From Xenopus tropicalis (taxonomy: Eukaryota > Chordata > Amphibia > Anura > Pipidae): a DNA stretch of 64,000 bases. Below the pieces are notes generated by a model. That model saw only the letters and a list, made by a program, of their open reading frames with translations, did no database searches and was not told where the DNA came from. The stretch is taken from positions 87,383,410 to 87,447,409 of the forward strand of contig NC_030683.2 of assembly GCF_000004195.4 (NCBI RefSeq), read 5' to 3'. Position 1 is the first letter of the stretch. Each line of letters opens with the position of its first letter. Positions 1 to 12,487 of the stretch are shown here, piece by piece. Both the position numbers and the translations under genes were made by a program.

Positions 1-1335
1 CTTTTATTACTTACTTCATGTATGTATAACATTTTAATGACTTTTGTGACTTCTTTGACCCTCTATGACTTTTATGATTTCTATCATTTCTATTACTTAT
101 TTTTTAATATTGTGACTCATAAATGACATTTTTAATATTAGTATTTCATTTTTTACTTATGATCTCTATGATTTTCAATACCTTTGTTCATTATGTGACT
201 TCAACTATTTTTTTTGTTGCTTTTATTACTTAATTTGTGACTTTTATGACTTCTATCACTTTTATGAGTTTTATTACTTCTTTGACTTGATTTTATGACA
301 TGAGTGACTATTATGACTTCTGTACCTTTCTTTTCATGACTTCCGTGAGGTCAATGACTTGTGTGACAGTTTTTTCTGTAGTTCATTTATGACATTTTGA
401 CTTCTGTTACTTCTATAACCTAATTTTTGTACTTGACTGTCTTGTCTCAAAGGACTTTGATTACTTCATTTGTAACTTTTTTGTGACCTTAATGAGTTCT
501 TTGACCTTTTTGACATTTAAAACTTCATAATTTCCATGACTTCTATGAATTTTTCATTTTATGACCTCTGTGATTTTTGATGACTTTTTGACTTCTCTGT
601 CTAATGATTTCTATGTCTTCATTTTGACTTTTTCTGTGTCTTTAATGACTTCTATGTTTTTGTTTATGACTTTTATGACTTCTGTGACTTTAATTACTTT
701 TATAGCTTTTGTGACTTTTGTAATGGATTATTTATGTGACTTCTATGACTTTTATATGTTCATATTTAATTTCTTTGTTATGAAATCTGTGACGTTTTAT
801 ACTTGTATTACTTATATGATAGTCATAACTTCTGTTACTTCAATGATGCTTAATACTTTATTTATATATTTGTGACTTCATATGACTTCAATGATTCTTT
901 CTGTGACTCTGTTACTTCAATTACTTTTTTTACTTAAATTTTATGACTTTTATGACATTTTTGACATCTTAAATTTGTATTATTGTCACACAAAAAAATA
1001 CTTGTTGGCTGCCATGCATTTCGCGAATTTTTGCCATTTCACAAATTTTTGGGTGAAGCGAAACAGGACAGATTTGGTCATCACTATTTATAAGTCCTGT
1101 GATTTTTATGATTATTAACTTTAAATGACAGATTTGACTTTTATGATTTCTTTGATTTTATTGAAATCTTTGAGTTTATAAATGGGTTTACGGTCTTTGT
1201 TACTTTTATAATTTCACTTCTATAACTTTTAAGACTTTTCTGACTTCTATGATGCTATTAATTATTTTTATGTCTTCTGTGACTATGTCTATGATTTGTA
1301 TGACATTTTATGATTTTCATGAAACTTTCATTTGA
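1..1335 (+). repeat. Degenerate 9-bp minisatellite (TRTGACTTY)
   Basis: The stretch is built from short units close to TATGACTTT, TATGACTTC or TGTGACTTT, with many 9-bp steps and frequent drift in length and base. It already runs at the left edge of the window, so its true start is outside. Because 9 is a multiple of 3, open frames such as 561-875 encode runs of Met-Thr-Ser and Phe and are by-products. The plus strand is rich in T and poor in C, a clear strand asymmetry. The array is broken at about 983-1086 by a MITE fragment. Confidence 0.85.
983..1086 (+). mobile_element. hAT-type MITE fragment (TAGTGATGAGCGAA family), right end
   Basis: Only the right part is present: the segment ends GGTCATCACTA, preceded by GAAGCGAAACAGGACAG, which matches the right ends at 15474, 43877 and 61804. 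The left terminal repeat is missing, so no target duplication can be read. It sits inside the 9-bp minisatellite and therefore arrived after, or together with, that array. Confidence 0.75.
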
Positions 1336-3785
1336 TTCATTAGAATTCTACTGCTTCCTTTTACATTTTACCTTCAATTACTTGCTTTCAGGGTTGAAAC
1401 TCCCAAATTGTTGCCCTTTTACTTGGCCACCACTGGGGTCACCTGACTGTAACGGGAAAGGATGGGACTACTGCTCCTGTTTAAATTATACAGGGTCCTA
1501 AATAACTACAACCAAATTTAAACCTACTGTATGACATATTCCTTCCCACTTTCTGTTGTGTGTGGGGTCTGATTTCATACCCATACAAACCTAAGCTATG
1601 TCCTATTCATTACTACTTTCTACAGTAGTTCAGTGTTGCTGTTTCTGTACTGCTGCCAAACAAAGGCTAACAATCAACCAACCTTAAAAAATTTGTGAGT
1701 CTCTGATGTTGTAGAGATGACAAAAAGTCATTTTTGGAGGGGGGAAACAATTTAGTTTGCATGAAGTGACTGTGGTATGTGTAAGGTTGGAGAAATATTT
1801 TGCGGCCTTTTTGTTGGTACTTATAGGAGACAGAGATCTTTGAGATAAAAAAAATCATTATCTGAATAACAGTTAGAAGACTATGAAAACATATAAACCC
1901 AGGGTTAAATCAGAAGTGTATATTCTACATTTCTCCATATATGTATTGTTATTAAAGTTAGCCGTAATATAAACATCAATGTGTCTGTCTAGATGGGATC
2001 TGGTTAAAACTCCACATCAATATGAAATATATATTTTTCTACATCCAGGGAGTAAGTGAATAGAAATTGCAGATTTCAAAGTAGGTTTCTTATCTTTTAT
2101 CTCTGCTGTAAATACATATCCAAAAAGCACAGTATAAAAGAAGGAAATTATTTGTATTATTAGTATTTGTATTATTTGTATTATTTAGATGTTTTGAATA
2201 TAATCAACATTTCTTTATATCCTTATATCAAAATACATTCTAACAGTACTTTCATGCCTTTTTCCACTCCCTCCTGAAGGTGATATTATGCAGAACACCA
2301 GTTATGAATTTAAAACTTTCTCTTATAAACATTTAAAAAAAAAACGTCTCAAGAAAAGGTTAAGGGTGCTTTAAAAATATCCTTCAGGTTTGATCTTGTA
2401 CATTATTATTTAGCTGATGTGACTTTATTACTAGCATTAATTTTGTCATTTCTTATTCAGAGATGCTTATGTGCAATTTGGTCATAAAACTGATGGCTAA
2501 ATTGCACAGAAATTATTATTCAGGCTTTGAAGCACAACAATAGTGTGACATAGTTACATCATGATTTCCCTTGTCGTCTCATGTCCTTACACATCAAGTT
2601 TCACAGTCAGCTAGATTTTAAATTCTAATTATGCATATCCAATTACACCTAATGTTTGTAAGTTAGAATTATTTCAGAACATGCAATCAACCATTTAGTC
2701 AAAACCCGCCAAACTGATTGTCCAGTTCACTCATTGTACGGCTTTCAAATCAAGGCCCAAAGATATTTTGGTACAAATATACTCATATATCTGGTACATA
2801 TTCACTACTATTTACATATAAGTCACCACCATACTTTATTTAATAAATGATTCATGGTGGGTTGAGACTTCACTGTGTTCTTCTTAAACCAGGCTAGAGA
2901 TCACACATATCTAGTATATTTTCACTTTCTACAAGGAATGTCTATTATCCTGCAAATAGGGGATACAGATTTGTTTAGAGAAATTAGGTATATGTTTAGG
3001 AAAAAAATCACATATTTTATCTGTTTTTATTAAGCTTTGATTTTTTTCAAAAATATTTTTTTAGTCATAGAAGAACACAATTGTTACATAAAATTATTTG
3101 AATAGAATGTTTCTTTAATGATTTCACCCAGGTACAATATGTATACATGATATGTTTTAGACATTTTGACTGTATAAGGTAATTGATGAAAAACATATAC
3201 TGTAATTAGTAGAGACCAATTCTTATAAGTAAAAACCTACTTCTACCAGAGATGCTATTACTTATCCATTGCTTTCAGCGTCTGTATTAATCCAGGAAGA
3301 TTAAACAGAAGAGCACAATGTACAGTGTACAGGCTTTTATCTGTGCTACACATAAATTACACTTTCAACACTTCTCAGCAAGCAATTACACAGATTGGCA
3401 CAAAATGATACCAGTAACCTCTTTGTACTTCTACCTAGCCTGTTTTACAGAGGAAGCACAGATGACATACTGGTTTTATTGTCAGTGCATTTGCATTATA
3501 ATAAATTAGTATAAGCTGTTACTGCCAACTAAAATACTGTTCTATGAGACATTTAGAATATCTGCAATATGCATTCATATATAGTATTAATGTATATAAC
3601 ATAGATAATTACTTACAATTTAGGGAGCATAAATAGACATGCAGTAGATCTCTACGCCTAAGAGCTTACATTTTAATAGGTTGTATAAATCAACAAATAA
3701 AAACATATTAACAATGGAAGTGTACTGTATATAGAAAATCTACAGAAAATTTAGTCCTTTTGTTTTTAGAAGTGGTTAAATGCAC
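1336..3785. other. AT-rich non-coding DNA, no feature recognised
   Basis: No open frame longer than about 65 codons, no splice-flanked exon pattern and no terminal inverted repeats were seen. Short homopolymer runs and TA-rich patches are present. It is probably unique or very old repeat sequence. Confidence 0.6.
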
Positions 3786-3870
3786 CTTAGACTGTAAGCT
3801 TTACAGGACAGGGACCTCCTTCCTACAGTGTCTCATACCACACCTTTTTGCACTTTATAATTAAAGTTAT
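3786..3870 (+). repeat. Interspersed repeat tail (GTAAGCTTTACAGGACAGGGA type)
   Basis: The segment runs from the 'tgtaagctttacaggacagg' motif through 'cctccttcctacagtgtct' to 'tttgcactttata'. This resembles a tail shared by many vertebrate LINE or SINE 3' ends. The parent family is not determined; the match is from memory of the motif only. Confidence 0.45.
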
Positions 3871-4745
3871 ACATACATACAACTCTGAGTAGCTCCTGTT
3901 TTTAATCCTTTCCAACTCAACTACACACTGCTTCAAAAAACTGCAAACAACATCACACAGCATGCTGTTTGCTAGTTATACCCATGTTTTCTTGCTTGAA
4001 ATTTACCTGGATATCGGTGTTCTTAATAAATACAATATATTATCCATGGCTTCCTTGCTGATAGTGGCATTTAGATAAACAAACTCTGTGTTTTGTTTTG
4101 AGTAGTCAAAGCATCTTTTATGGAAAATGTTCCTCACAAGGAAAACTTCGCAAAGGGGATGAAGTGCACTTATTAGATGTTGCAGGACTGCAACTTTTCA
4201 CTGCCAACGGTGTAAATGCTGAAATTAGGACGCCATAGGTTCTTTGCAATTAACTAGAACTTGGTTTATTTGTGCAACACAAAATAATCCTGAGCTGACA
4301 GAGGTCTAACCTGCACACTGACTTCCTCTAGGGCTCAAGGCTTATGGGCCGAGTTGACCCAGGCTCCCTGGAACACAACCTTCTGCTGGTAGAGGAAGGC
4401 CAAAGAGGAAGTGCCCACACCCTGCATAACACTATATTACAGTGTGCAGGAAGTGGTCATCCTATCTAAGGGTCAATAAATGCACAGATGCAAATATGCA
4501 AAACTGGAAAATTATCATTCTGCATAGTAACAGCAAATTAGGAAGTTTAAGGGATAAGACCATAGGGAGTGTTAACTTCAATCTCCCTGTTTGCTGCGTT
4601 TGGCTTTAGAAATTATAAAACCATAAATTTTCAGTGATTAAAGCAATAGGAAAAAAGCCTGTTTAGCACAATACCTATTTATTCAATTCATTCTGAACAA
4701 GGGGTATTCTGCTTTTTTGAGCTATTTCATTTTCTTATATAACTA
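3871..4745. other. Non-coding; possible old LTR-like stretch near 4230-4480
   Basis: The stretch around 4230-4480 is less AT-rich than its surroundings and mentions no coding pattern. It has the look of a degraded LTR or unclassified dispersed repeat, but no paired copy, polypurine tract or primer-binding site was found in this window. Confidence 0.3.
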
Positions 4746-5161
4746 TGGGGCTGATTTATCAAAGTACGAGTTTGAATCCCGAAATGGGTAAAATTCAGAT
4801 TAGATACAATAATTTCTGATGATCCCAATATCACGAAAATGCTTACAAAAAAATCGCATTATTCACGATAATATTATATTGGCGATCTGAAAGCCACAAA
4901 ATTTTTGTATCCGGATGATCGTAAATGGCGGAAAAACCTTGACTTTGATCCTTCTGTGCATGATTTTGAAGTCTCCCATAGGACTCAATGGCACTCTGCA
5001 GCTCCAACCTGGCCAAAGGAAGGTCACGATACCAAAGCTTGAATGAATCTGAAACGTTCGTACTCTGCCCAATAATACGATTTTGTTGTGTAATTTTTTA
5101 CGATTACGATTTTACGATTTTTTTGTATTCGGAGGCAATCGTACTTTGATAAATGGGCCCC
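4746..5161. mobile_element. TIR element, GGGGCTGATTTATCAAAG family, TA target
   Basis: The left end reads TGGGGCTGATTTATCAAAGT and the right end is its complement, ACTTTGATAAATGGGCCCC. TA dinucleotides flank both ends, compatible with a Tc1/mariner-type TA duplication. The interior contains partly palindromic ACGATTTT/ATCG-rich sequence and no coding capacity. The frame on the minus strand at 4863-5072 is a by-product. It belongs with the related element at 47033-47562 (GGGGCTGATTTACTTACC ends). Confidence 0.8.
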
Positions 5162-8100
5162 TATATATATGTTTTTTTAAAACCCATCAATTATTGCAAT
5201 GCGTTTTTTGCTCTGAATAAAAATACAGCAAGTGCTGACTGGTATCGCAGCATCACAAAATGTGAACTATCAACAAATTCCTGTTTCCTGTAAACATAAT
5301 CTTTTCCATGCAGTTAACCTTAACATTATTTTATCTCTTATTCATCTATCACTTTCAGATGCAGCCAAATAGATGTCTTGTTAAGTATTGTGCATTCTTT
5401 TAAGATCACTAAAGCCCAGTATCCTTGATAAATCTAAGTATTACTCAACTGGATGAGATGATCTAGAATACATTATTTTGCACATAAAACATATCTTCTG
5501 CCTTTTCATAAAAGTCAGACGGACAGAAAAAGATTCAGCTTTTTTTGAATCACCTAAAATAAATTACAACTGTCAGACTGGAAAGCCCAATGTATTAACC
5601 TGTATTAAAGGTTGAAACATGAATTTTTGGCCATTATGAACTCGTGTCGTAATTGATTTTAGACCAGCATAAGAATTCTCTTTTCTGAATATTTAAAACA
5701 AGGCACTGAAAGTAAAATTATATCAAATAAAGATTATTTCATAAAAACCTAATTCTAGTGAATAGCTGTAGCTAACATTTACCCATTGCTACCATGGATA
5801 AGAGGTATTTTGTTCTGTTTGCATTTTCCAATAATTTACTTTCAATACTGGAAGCTTGATGTTTGACATCTTAGAAATGGACTTTATGAATTTTAAAGGA
5901 TGTACCCAGGGTTTTTGCCTTAATTGTTGCAATAATGAACCTTTATGTACACCTTTGTCTATTGTGTTATGTAAATGTTTTGGGGAGTGGCTTTCTATGT
6001 TGTCACTTGATTCAGCTAAAAACATGTTGTACATAACCAAAAGAATGGTAGGCACTATTACAAAACCTCAACGAACACCAATAAATCTTTATTTATATAA
6101 ATCCAGGATAGCCTTATGCTGTTATACAAATAAATATTTTTTTTTTATATATTTCAGTGACTGGTGTGGATTTTCTACCCTTCTTTTAGTTATGGATACA
6201 TTTCTTTTCCCCTTGTGGAGGATCTGGGGCTGGTTGAACTTGGACCACAACATACAATTGATGAGTTTGTTCCTCTTTAATTTGTTCATCTGTGTTATAC
6301 ATATATTTAAATATCAAAACATGTTGGGGCAATAAAACACAATTTTGCAGCTATTACTGCATATATAGCCTCTTCTTGGTAACTGAATCTTAATTCCTGT
6401 TTGAACTGACACTCTAAATGGAGGTGTATGGATTGGCTTTTTTGATCGTAAGTGGCTGGTCATTATTCCAATATTGCAGTTGCTTACAGTAAATGAGATC
6501 AATGAGTAATGGTTTGCAGAGAATTTGTGAGGACCATAAAATTAATATATTACTGAATTTACAGTTTCCTTTATCTACAATGCACCCATTAGTGTTCCAA
6601 CACTGTCTTTCACAACTGGTACAGCTAAGCATAATTTATAGAACCTTGATGGAGCTACTTGTCATAAGTGATAATAACCAAGGCTAGGGGCATAAAGGGA
6701 CTGTTGATGCAATCTTTTGTTAATAAATAAGCCCCATTGAAACTTTATCTCCTCTTTTACAACCCCTGTATTAAGAGAAATACTGCATGGTGCTACTAAG
6801 ACACACAGTAATCTGTCTGGCCAAGCAAGTTCCTCTGTACTTGACCACCACCCATCTTAGTCTCTGAGTAATGCAAGAACCACACCAAACTGGGATGTAA
6901 ACAACCACAACTTTGTTAACATGTATATGAATAATACAAACTTAGTATAAATGTATAACCACATTAACTCACGCCATGATAACATTACCTCATACAGGTA
7001 TGTTTGTCAAACTATTTAGCCTATAGCAGACTTCCTGCTGCACCAGGCACCTTCCACAGAAGGGTATGTAGGGCAGGCAACCGAAACCTATATGGATAGG
7101 CACATAAGGGAAGGCAATCTTAACCCATATCTTCCATAATCCAGAACATCAGAGAACTCTGCTAAACACACTGTGCTAACTGCGATTTATACCAGGGATT
7201 AAAGCCTGTCCATTGGCAAGCATTTCCCCACCACTCCCTGCTATCTGTGACAAAACTCTTTCATTTTGTTGGGTGATATGCTGCCCCACAGTACTGGCCA
7301 CAAAAGGAAGATCTCCTTAAACTTCCTCTACCTAAGCCCTACCCAGCACTCACCCCATGATCCCACCTTTATGTAAATACACCAGCTATGTACTCTTTAG
7401 GGGCATATACTGTATTTAAAGCTGAATTAAAGCTAAAACACATGAAAACACGCTCACAGTATATGTGTGGACTTGACTAACTGTGTGTTCTCTTGTGTAT
7501 CTCTGTGTACAGGTATATGCGTGCGTGATTTGATGCTTGGATTCCCTGATCTTTATACCATTTATGTTTTGGAAGACCTGAAAGGAGATATTATTTCTAT
7601 AGTAATTTGAAAATGCTTGTCAGGCAGCAACAGTAAATGGGAATTAAATCAAGTTCTGTGGCTGCACTGCATTCAGTTCATGGGCTTATCATTTTTTCCT
7701 TGTTACTATGGAAACACGCTCTTTAAACCAAACTCCAATGTCCTTACCTGTTAGCATTGAGCTTTTTTCTTTCTTTTTCCTGAGCAGTTATTTTTCTTTT
7801 TAATATTTTTATTTATTTTCTTTTTCACCCATTAGCTCATTTAATCTGGATGGAATTGCTATATGCCCGTGCCTCTGGCTGAAACAGAAGGGTAAAAAAA
7901 TCTTAAATTGACTTTTTCCCTTTTGAAAAGGAAAAGTCTGCAGTTAGAAATAGCTTATAACCTGAAGCTGAACTGCAGCATTAACCCCTAGAGTATAGAT
8001 GGTGTGGCTGCACTATTACAAATGAGTATTTTCTTAGGCAATTTCAGAAACTACAGAAGTTGATTATTACATGCTGAAAACTCTCTAAAAGTAAATGTCT

Positions 8101-8385
8101 GTGTGCTTGAAAAGCTAATTGTGCATCATTGATTTGACACTGATATGTAGCTTTTTGATGCTGAACACTATTATAAATCATTGCCTAAAGTAGAGTGTTA
8201 TTGTTTTGTAGTCAGATACTGTATATTTTACAAATGTGTACCTGCCCAATTGCACCATTTGATGTCTTCTCATACCACTTTGCTACAGAATTCTCTGCCT
8301 AAGCTACTTGTTGCATTATATTGAAATAAAAACAATGTCTTGAGTGTACTTAGACTTGGGTATGATAATAAAGTGGATATAATTA
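5162..8385. other. Non-coding stretch, no gene supported
   Basis: The longest frame is 5856-6335 (159 codons, plus strand). Its translation has no domain, signal or repeat that I recognise, and the region has ordinary AT-rich composition. The part at about 6890-7330 is more GC-balanced and could be an old dispersed repeat or LTR, without a second copy here to prove it. Confidence 0.5.
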
Positions 8386-8475
8386 CAGTATGAGAACTGT
8401 TATCCAGAACGCTCGGGATCTGGGGTTTTCTAGATAAAGGTCTTTCTTTAATTTGGATCGCCTTACCTTAAGCCT
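8386..8475 (+). mobile_element. CAGGTATGGG-family element, truncated left end
   Basis: It begins after a TA with CAGTATGAGAACTGTTATCC and continues with 'ccagaacgctcgggatctgg' and a TAATTTGGATC motif, matching the left end of the copy at 20764. The rest of the element is missing. Confidence 0.7.
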
Positions 8476-9600
8476 GCTGAAGTATCAGACACAATACTTT
8501 ACAATGCCTTACAGGGACTGTTCATTATCCCCTACCAAGCAGACATTACATTTACAAATCCCTGCCATGTGCAAACACATGTGATCAATTTATATTCTAT
8601 TATTTTATTCCCAATATAAAAACTAAATCAGGTCTGGCCTAATTTCCATGTCCATCTATCATGCTCTAACATCTCCAGAAAACTCTAGAAGCAAGGATTA
8701 TATTTCACAGTCCAACCTGAGTATACAAATTCATTACTTGTTGGTGTTAACATTTTCTTTAAAGAACCCTCCTTTACCAGAGTTTAATAGTCCCATTATG
8801 CAAATTAAGATTATTTTCTGCATATTACATAAAAAAAATTCCATAATTAGGGACAAAACATGCCCCCATTAATGTGTTCTGTTTTGATAAAAAAATGACA
8901 ATTAAAGTTAAAATATATTGTTTTGCTTTGAAAATGTCAAAATGTAATTAATTTTTAAATGGATTGCAAAACTTCTGTTTTGTTGTAATGTTGTTTGTCT
9001 TCATTTTATTTACTTTTTTTTTTTACAGAAAAATAGGCACTACTGCTACCACTAGCTCACTTATTTAACCCTGCAGCCTAGGTTCACTGTTTAGTTTGCC
9101 TTCCAACATCAGTTTGGCTCTGAGAGACAGCCACAGGACTGAGAGCAGTGTACAGCAAATTTATTGGATGGATAGTTGCATGACTGACATCTCTATCTTC
9201 TTCACAAGCAACTAAATAACAGCTGCAGTGCTTCACCCAACATGCTGCAGTGGCTTTTGGCTGTATGCCCAGAACTGACATTTAGCCTGTTAACCCTATG
9301 GCAATTTTAGTCTAAAACAACATCTTCTTTTACTTTCTTTTATACTTAGCTCATTCATTTTTTATAATATGGAAAGGCCATGTACAGCATTATCTATCAG
9401 TCTACACTAATATTGCCTTTTTTAGGATTCTGAGCATCAAGAAAGGCTCTACATAACAAAATTCATATTAGAGGCACCACCTTGTGGCTACACTATCAAT
9501 AATATCACTATATATTGTAAAAATATATATATAAAAATTGCCTGAATACACCCTTACCTTAATTTAGACACAATTAAAACACTTATCCATTCTCTCATCA
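8476..9600. other. AT-rich non-coding DNA
   Basis: Nothing beyond short poly-T runs and small frames without recognisable content was seen. Confidence 0.5.
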
Positions 9601-10225
9601 TTTCCCTGGTCGTACTCCATATCAGCACTATCTGGGATATCCCCGCCCCCATGCCCCATCAGAAGGATCCTCCCCAAAGCTTTAAAAGCCACCCCCACCC
9701 CCTCTATAGCGTCTTTTTTTCCTTCTGCTTTCCTTGCTCCATTGGAAGCAACATTTTTGCTTTTTAGCCTTGGGAAAGCATTAGGTGACCGGAAATGGCA
9801 CCTAGGGACTGGGGTTTTTTGGTCCATGAGATCTTTTCCCCTGCACATTACCTCATATCCTGGGATCTTCGGCTCTGTTCTGCTTGATAAGGTAGGACAA
9901 TGCTGTTTGGTATATTTGATCCCATGTGCCTTTCTGGTTTGTCATAATGGCATCCAATGGCAAGTGCTAGTCCCCCCATCCGTATGCCCTCCCAGGCCGT
10001 GAGTGTCTGGTGGCAATGGTGTGTGGCCCGACACACTTAATATTTTTGCGGATGGGCGAGGGAGGTGGAAGTTAGCAGTCCTCAACATTTAGTTAGTGGC
10101 CTGAGTCTGGCGATCTCCATATTCCTTTTTGTTCTACTGTGTGGAGAGATTTTTTTTTTTTGAATAGAGCCAGAGTTCAAAGCCTACTGCCTCCCTCACA
10201 AAGTCTTTCCTAAGGTTTTGTACTA

Positions 10226-10260
10226 AGAGGTGTTTAAAAAAAAAAAAAAAAAAAAAAAAA
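10226..10260 (+). repeat. Poly-A tract
   Basis: A run of more than 30 A lies inside the 5.26-kb unit, followed by GGGCCTGAC. It may mark a retroposed insertion, but no element body was recognised upstream. Confidence 0.7.
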
Positions 10261-10309
10261 GGGCCTGACACCCCACTGTCTTTAAACATTGGGCTGCATT
10301 ATGTACTAC

Positions 10310-10824
10310 AAATGGATTAGTTTGCCTGCTAGTTGTTACATACCTGGATAGCTTTAGCTGAATGTAACCAGTCAAATATTATGGTTACTTGCAGACAGAT
10401 TGGGTGATTCATTGAACCTTTCAGTTGCTCTGGATTGTGTTACAGTTGCTAGGGCAGAGCCATGTAGTAACCTTGGGAACTGCCTAATGAAATGCATTCC
10501 TGAGTAGCCTCAGGTGAATGTGATTATGTGCTAAGCTACACTCTACCTGAGCTTTCCAGAGATTGCAGCAGTCCTGTGTTATGGCTACTTGCTGATACAT
10601 GGGGTAATGCGTCAACTCCTTTCAGCTGCCTGCATTGTGTTATGGTTGCTAGGGCACTGTAGTGTAGTTACTACTAAGAACTGGCTAATTAGATGCATTC
10701 CTGAGTAGCCTCAGGTGAATGTGATTACGTGATCAGCTACACTCCAGCTGAGCTTCCCAGAGAGTTGCACCAGTTCTGTGTTATGGCTACTGCTGCTACA
10801 CCAGGTAATGCACTAATATTTCAC
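10310..10824 (+). repeat. About 200-bp tandem repeat, 2-3 units
   Basis: The motif CCTGAGTAGCCTCAGGTG occurs at 10499 and 10700, a 201-bp step. The flanking text also recurs, for example 'gtgttatggctacttgctg' and 'gcattgtgttatggttgct'. A more diverged third unit lies upstream from about 10310. The array lies inside the 5.26-kb unit and is cut on its right by a MITE. Confidence 0.75.
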
Positions 10825-11172
10825 TTAAGGTGGCCATACACGCACCGATATTATCGTACGAAACCTCGTTTCGTACGATAATCGGTGCGTGTATGGCATG
10901 TCAGCGAGCCGACCGATATCGCAGGAAGCTGCTGAAATCGGTCGGCTCGCCGATCGGCCAAGTTAGAAAATTTTGATCGGGCGCCATAGAAGGCGCCTGA
11001 CCAAAATTCTCCCTTCAGAGCTGAATCGGCAGAAGGAGGTAGAAATCCTATTGTTTCTACCTCCTTACCTGCCGATTCAGCCCTGAATGGTGTGTGGCGG
11101 ATCTGACGATGTTTCGTGCGACCGACGGTCGTACGAAACATCGTGAGATCGCCACGTGTATGGCCAGCTTTA
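10825..11172 (+). mobile_element. TTAA-target MITE with GGCCATACACG ends
   Basis: The left end reads TTAAGGTGGCCATACACG and the right end is the near-complement CGTGTATGGCCAGCTTTA. The interior is a series of hairpins: a strong palindrome around CGTACGAAACCTCGTTTCGTACG's region at 10855-10890, a GGTCGGCTCG pair near 10910-10950, and a pair of GGAGGTAGAAA / TTTCTACCTCC arms near 11035-11065. A second copy is at 60110. TTAA flanks suggest a piggyBac-like integration. The minus-strand 155-codon frame across it is a by-product of the palindromes. Confidence 0.8.
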
Positions 11173-11930
11173 CTGTGGAAGGTGTTTATAGTAGTCAGGG
11201 CATTATAGAGTTGAAGTACCTCTGAGATCTGTATCTGCATTAGCTGGGTATAATTATGTGTATGCACATGGATCCAGTACTTTGCCATCACGATTGTAGC
11301 CAGATTGTATTGCTGCATTAGGGCTGAAGTTGTTCAGGTGCCTGGTTAGTAGTAGCCTGGCTAATTATGTTTAAAACTCTGTATAAGGGTCTGTAGTATA
11401 ACCCTACTGGCTAATAGGGGTGTAACCAGAGTACCTCTGCTGAAGGTAATTATGTAATTAGCCAAAGGTGTTGTGGCTCTCATTCCAATCCTGAGTTCCC
11501 AGAGTATAGCACCATGGGCTGGGAAGGTAAGGTTCTGTATACTGATTTTGTTTGCTGGTTTCCTATAATCAGTCCTCCTTTAGGAACCTCTTTCCAGTTT
11601 TTGATGCCTAAGGTAGGCCATAACTATTAGAGAGCTATAGTATTATAGAAATCGAGAGCCCTTTATTCTGATCACTTAAAGGTGTTTTGTAGCACACTGC
11701 AGAGGGCTGTAATCCTACCTTGTCAGCTAGAAGCAATTATTGGCCACTCTTTGGGGTCCCCAGGAAAGGCTTGTGTTGCTACCAGTAAACTAACACAATT
11801 ATTGATTTGTGATTAGCATTATCTGCATATGTGTTAATAGTGTATTGCCATGTAGTTTTCTTTCAGGCTATGCATGGGCACATTGCCATTAAGTGTTCCT
11901 ATACTTATGCTGTATGTTTCTCTGTTTAGA

Positions 11931-12487
11931 ACCCTGTATTATGTATGCTTAAACTGCAAATGTCTGGGTACCAGATAATATTCATTAGTTCTTCAGCAAC
12001 CCTGTATTATGCATGCTTAAACTGCAAATGTCTGTGTACCAGATAATTTTCATTAGTTTTTCAGCAACCATTGGCTGGTAACAATTTGGGCAGTAAGCAT
12101 ACCTAAAGCTTTAGCTGACTGAATGTTTGCTGCACTGGGCAATGTGCATGTTCATGAATCTGCAGCCCAAACAGAGTGCATCTCTAGCATTTCCAAATCT
12201 GTGCTATTAGCATGCCTAAAGCTGCAGCACAATTCATGGTTCCTGTATTATGCATGCTTAAACTGCAAATGCCGGGGTACAAAATAATATTCATTAGTTT
12301 CTGCAGCAACCAGAGTCTGGTACCAGTTTGGGCAGTAAGCATACCTACAGCTTTAGCTGACTGAATGTTTGCTGTACTGGGCAATGTGCATGTTTATGAA
12401 TCTGCAGCCCAAACAGAGTACTATCTCCAGCATTTCTTTTATCTGTGCTATTAGCATGCCTAAAGCTGCAGCACAATTCATGGTTCA
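11931..12487 (+). repeat. Nested tandem repeats, 68-bp and 241-bp periods
   Basis: The unit 'ctgtattatgcatgcttaaa' followed by 'ctgcaaatg' occurs near 11934, 12002 and 12243. The first step is 68 bp. The second step, 241 bp, repeats the whole following block, including 'gggcagtaagcatacct', 'actgaatgtttgctg' and 'tgcagcccaaacagagt'. It lies inside the 5.26-kb unit and explains the minus-strand frame at 12184-12384. Confidence 0.85.

Noticed and set aside
5856..6335. 159-codon plus-strand frame as a gene
   Set aside because: No recognisable domain, AT-driven composition, and no splice or promoter context beyond chance.
10851..11318. 155-codon minus-strand frame
   Set aside because: Lies over the hairpin MITE at 10825-11172; a similar frame occurs over the second copy at 60110.
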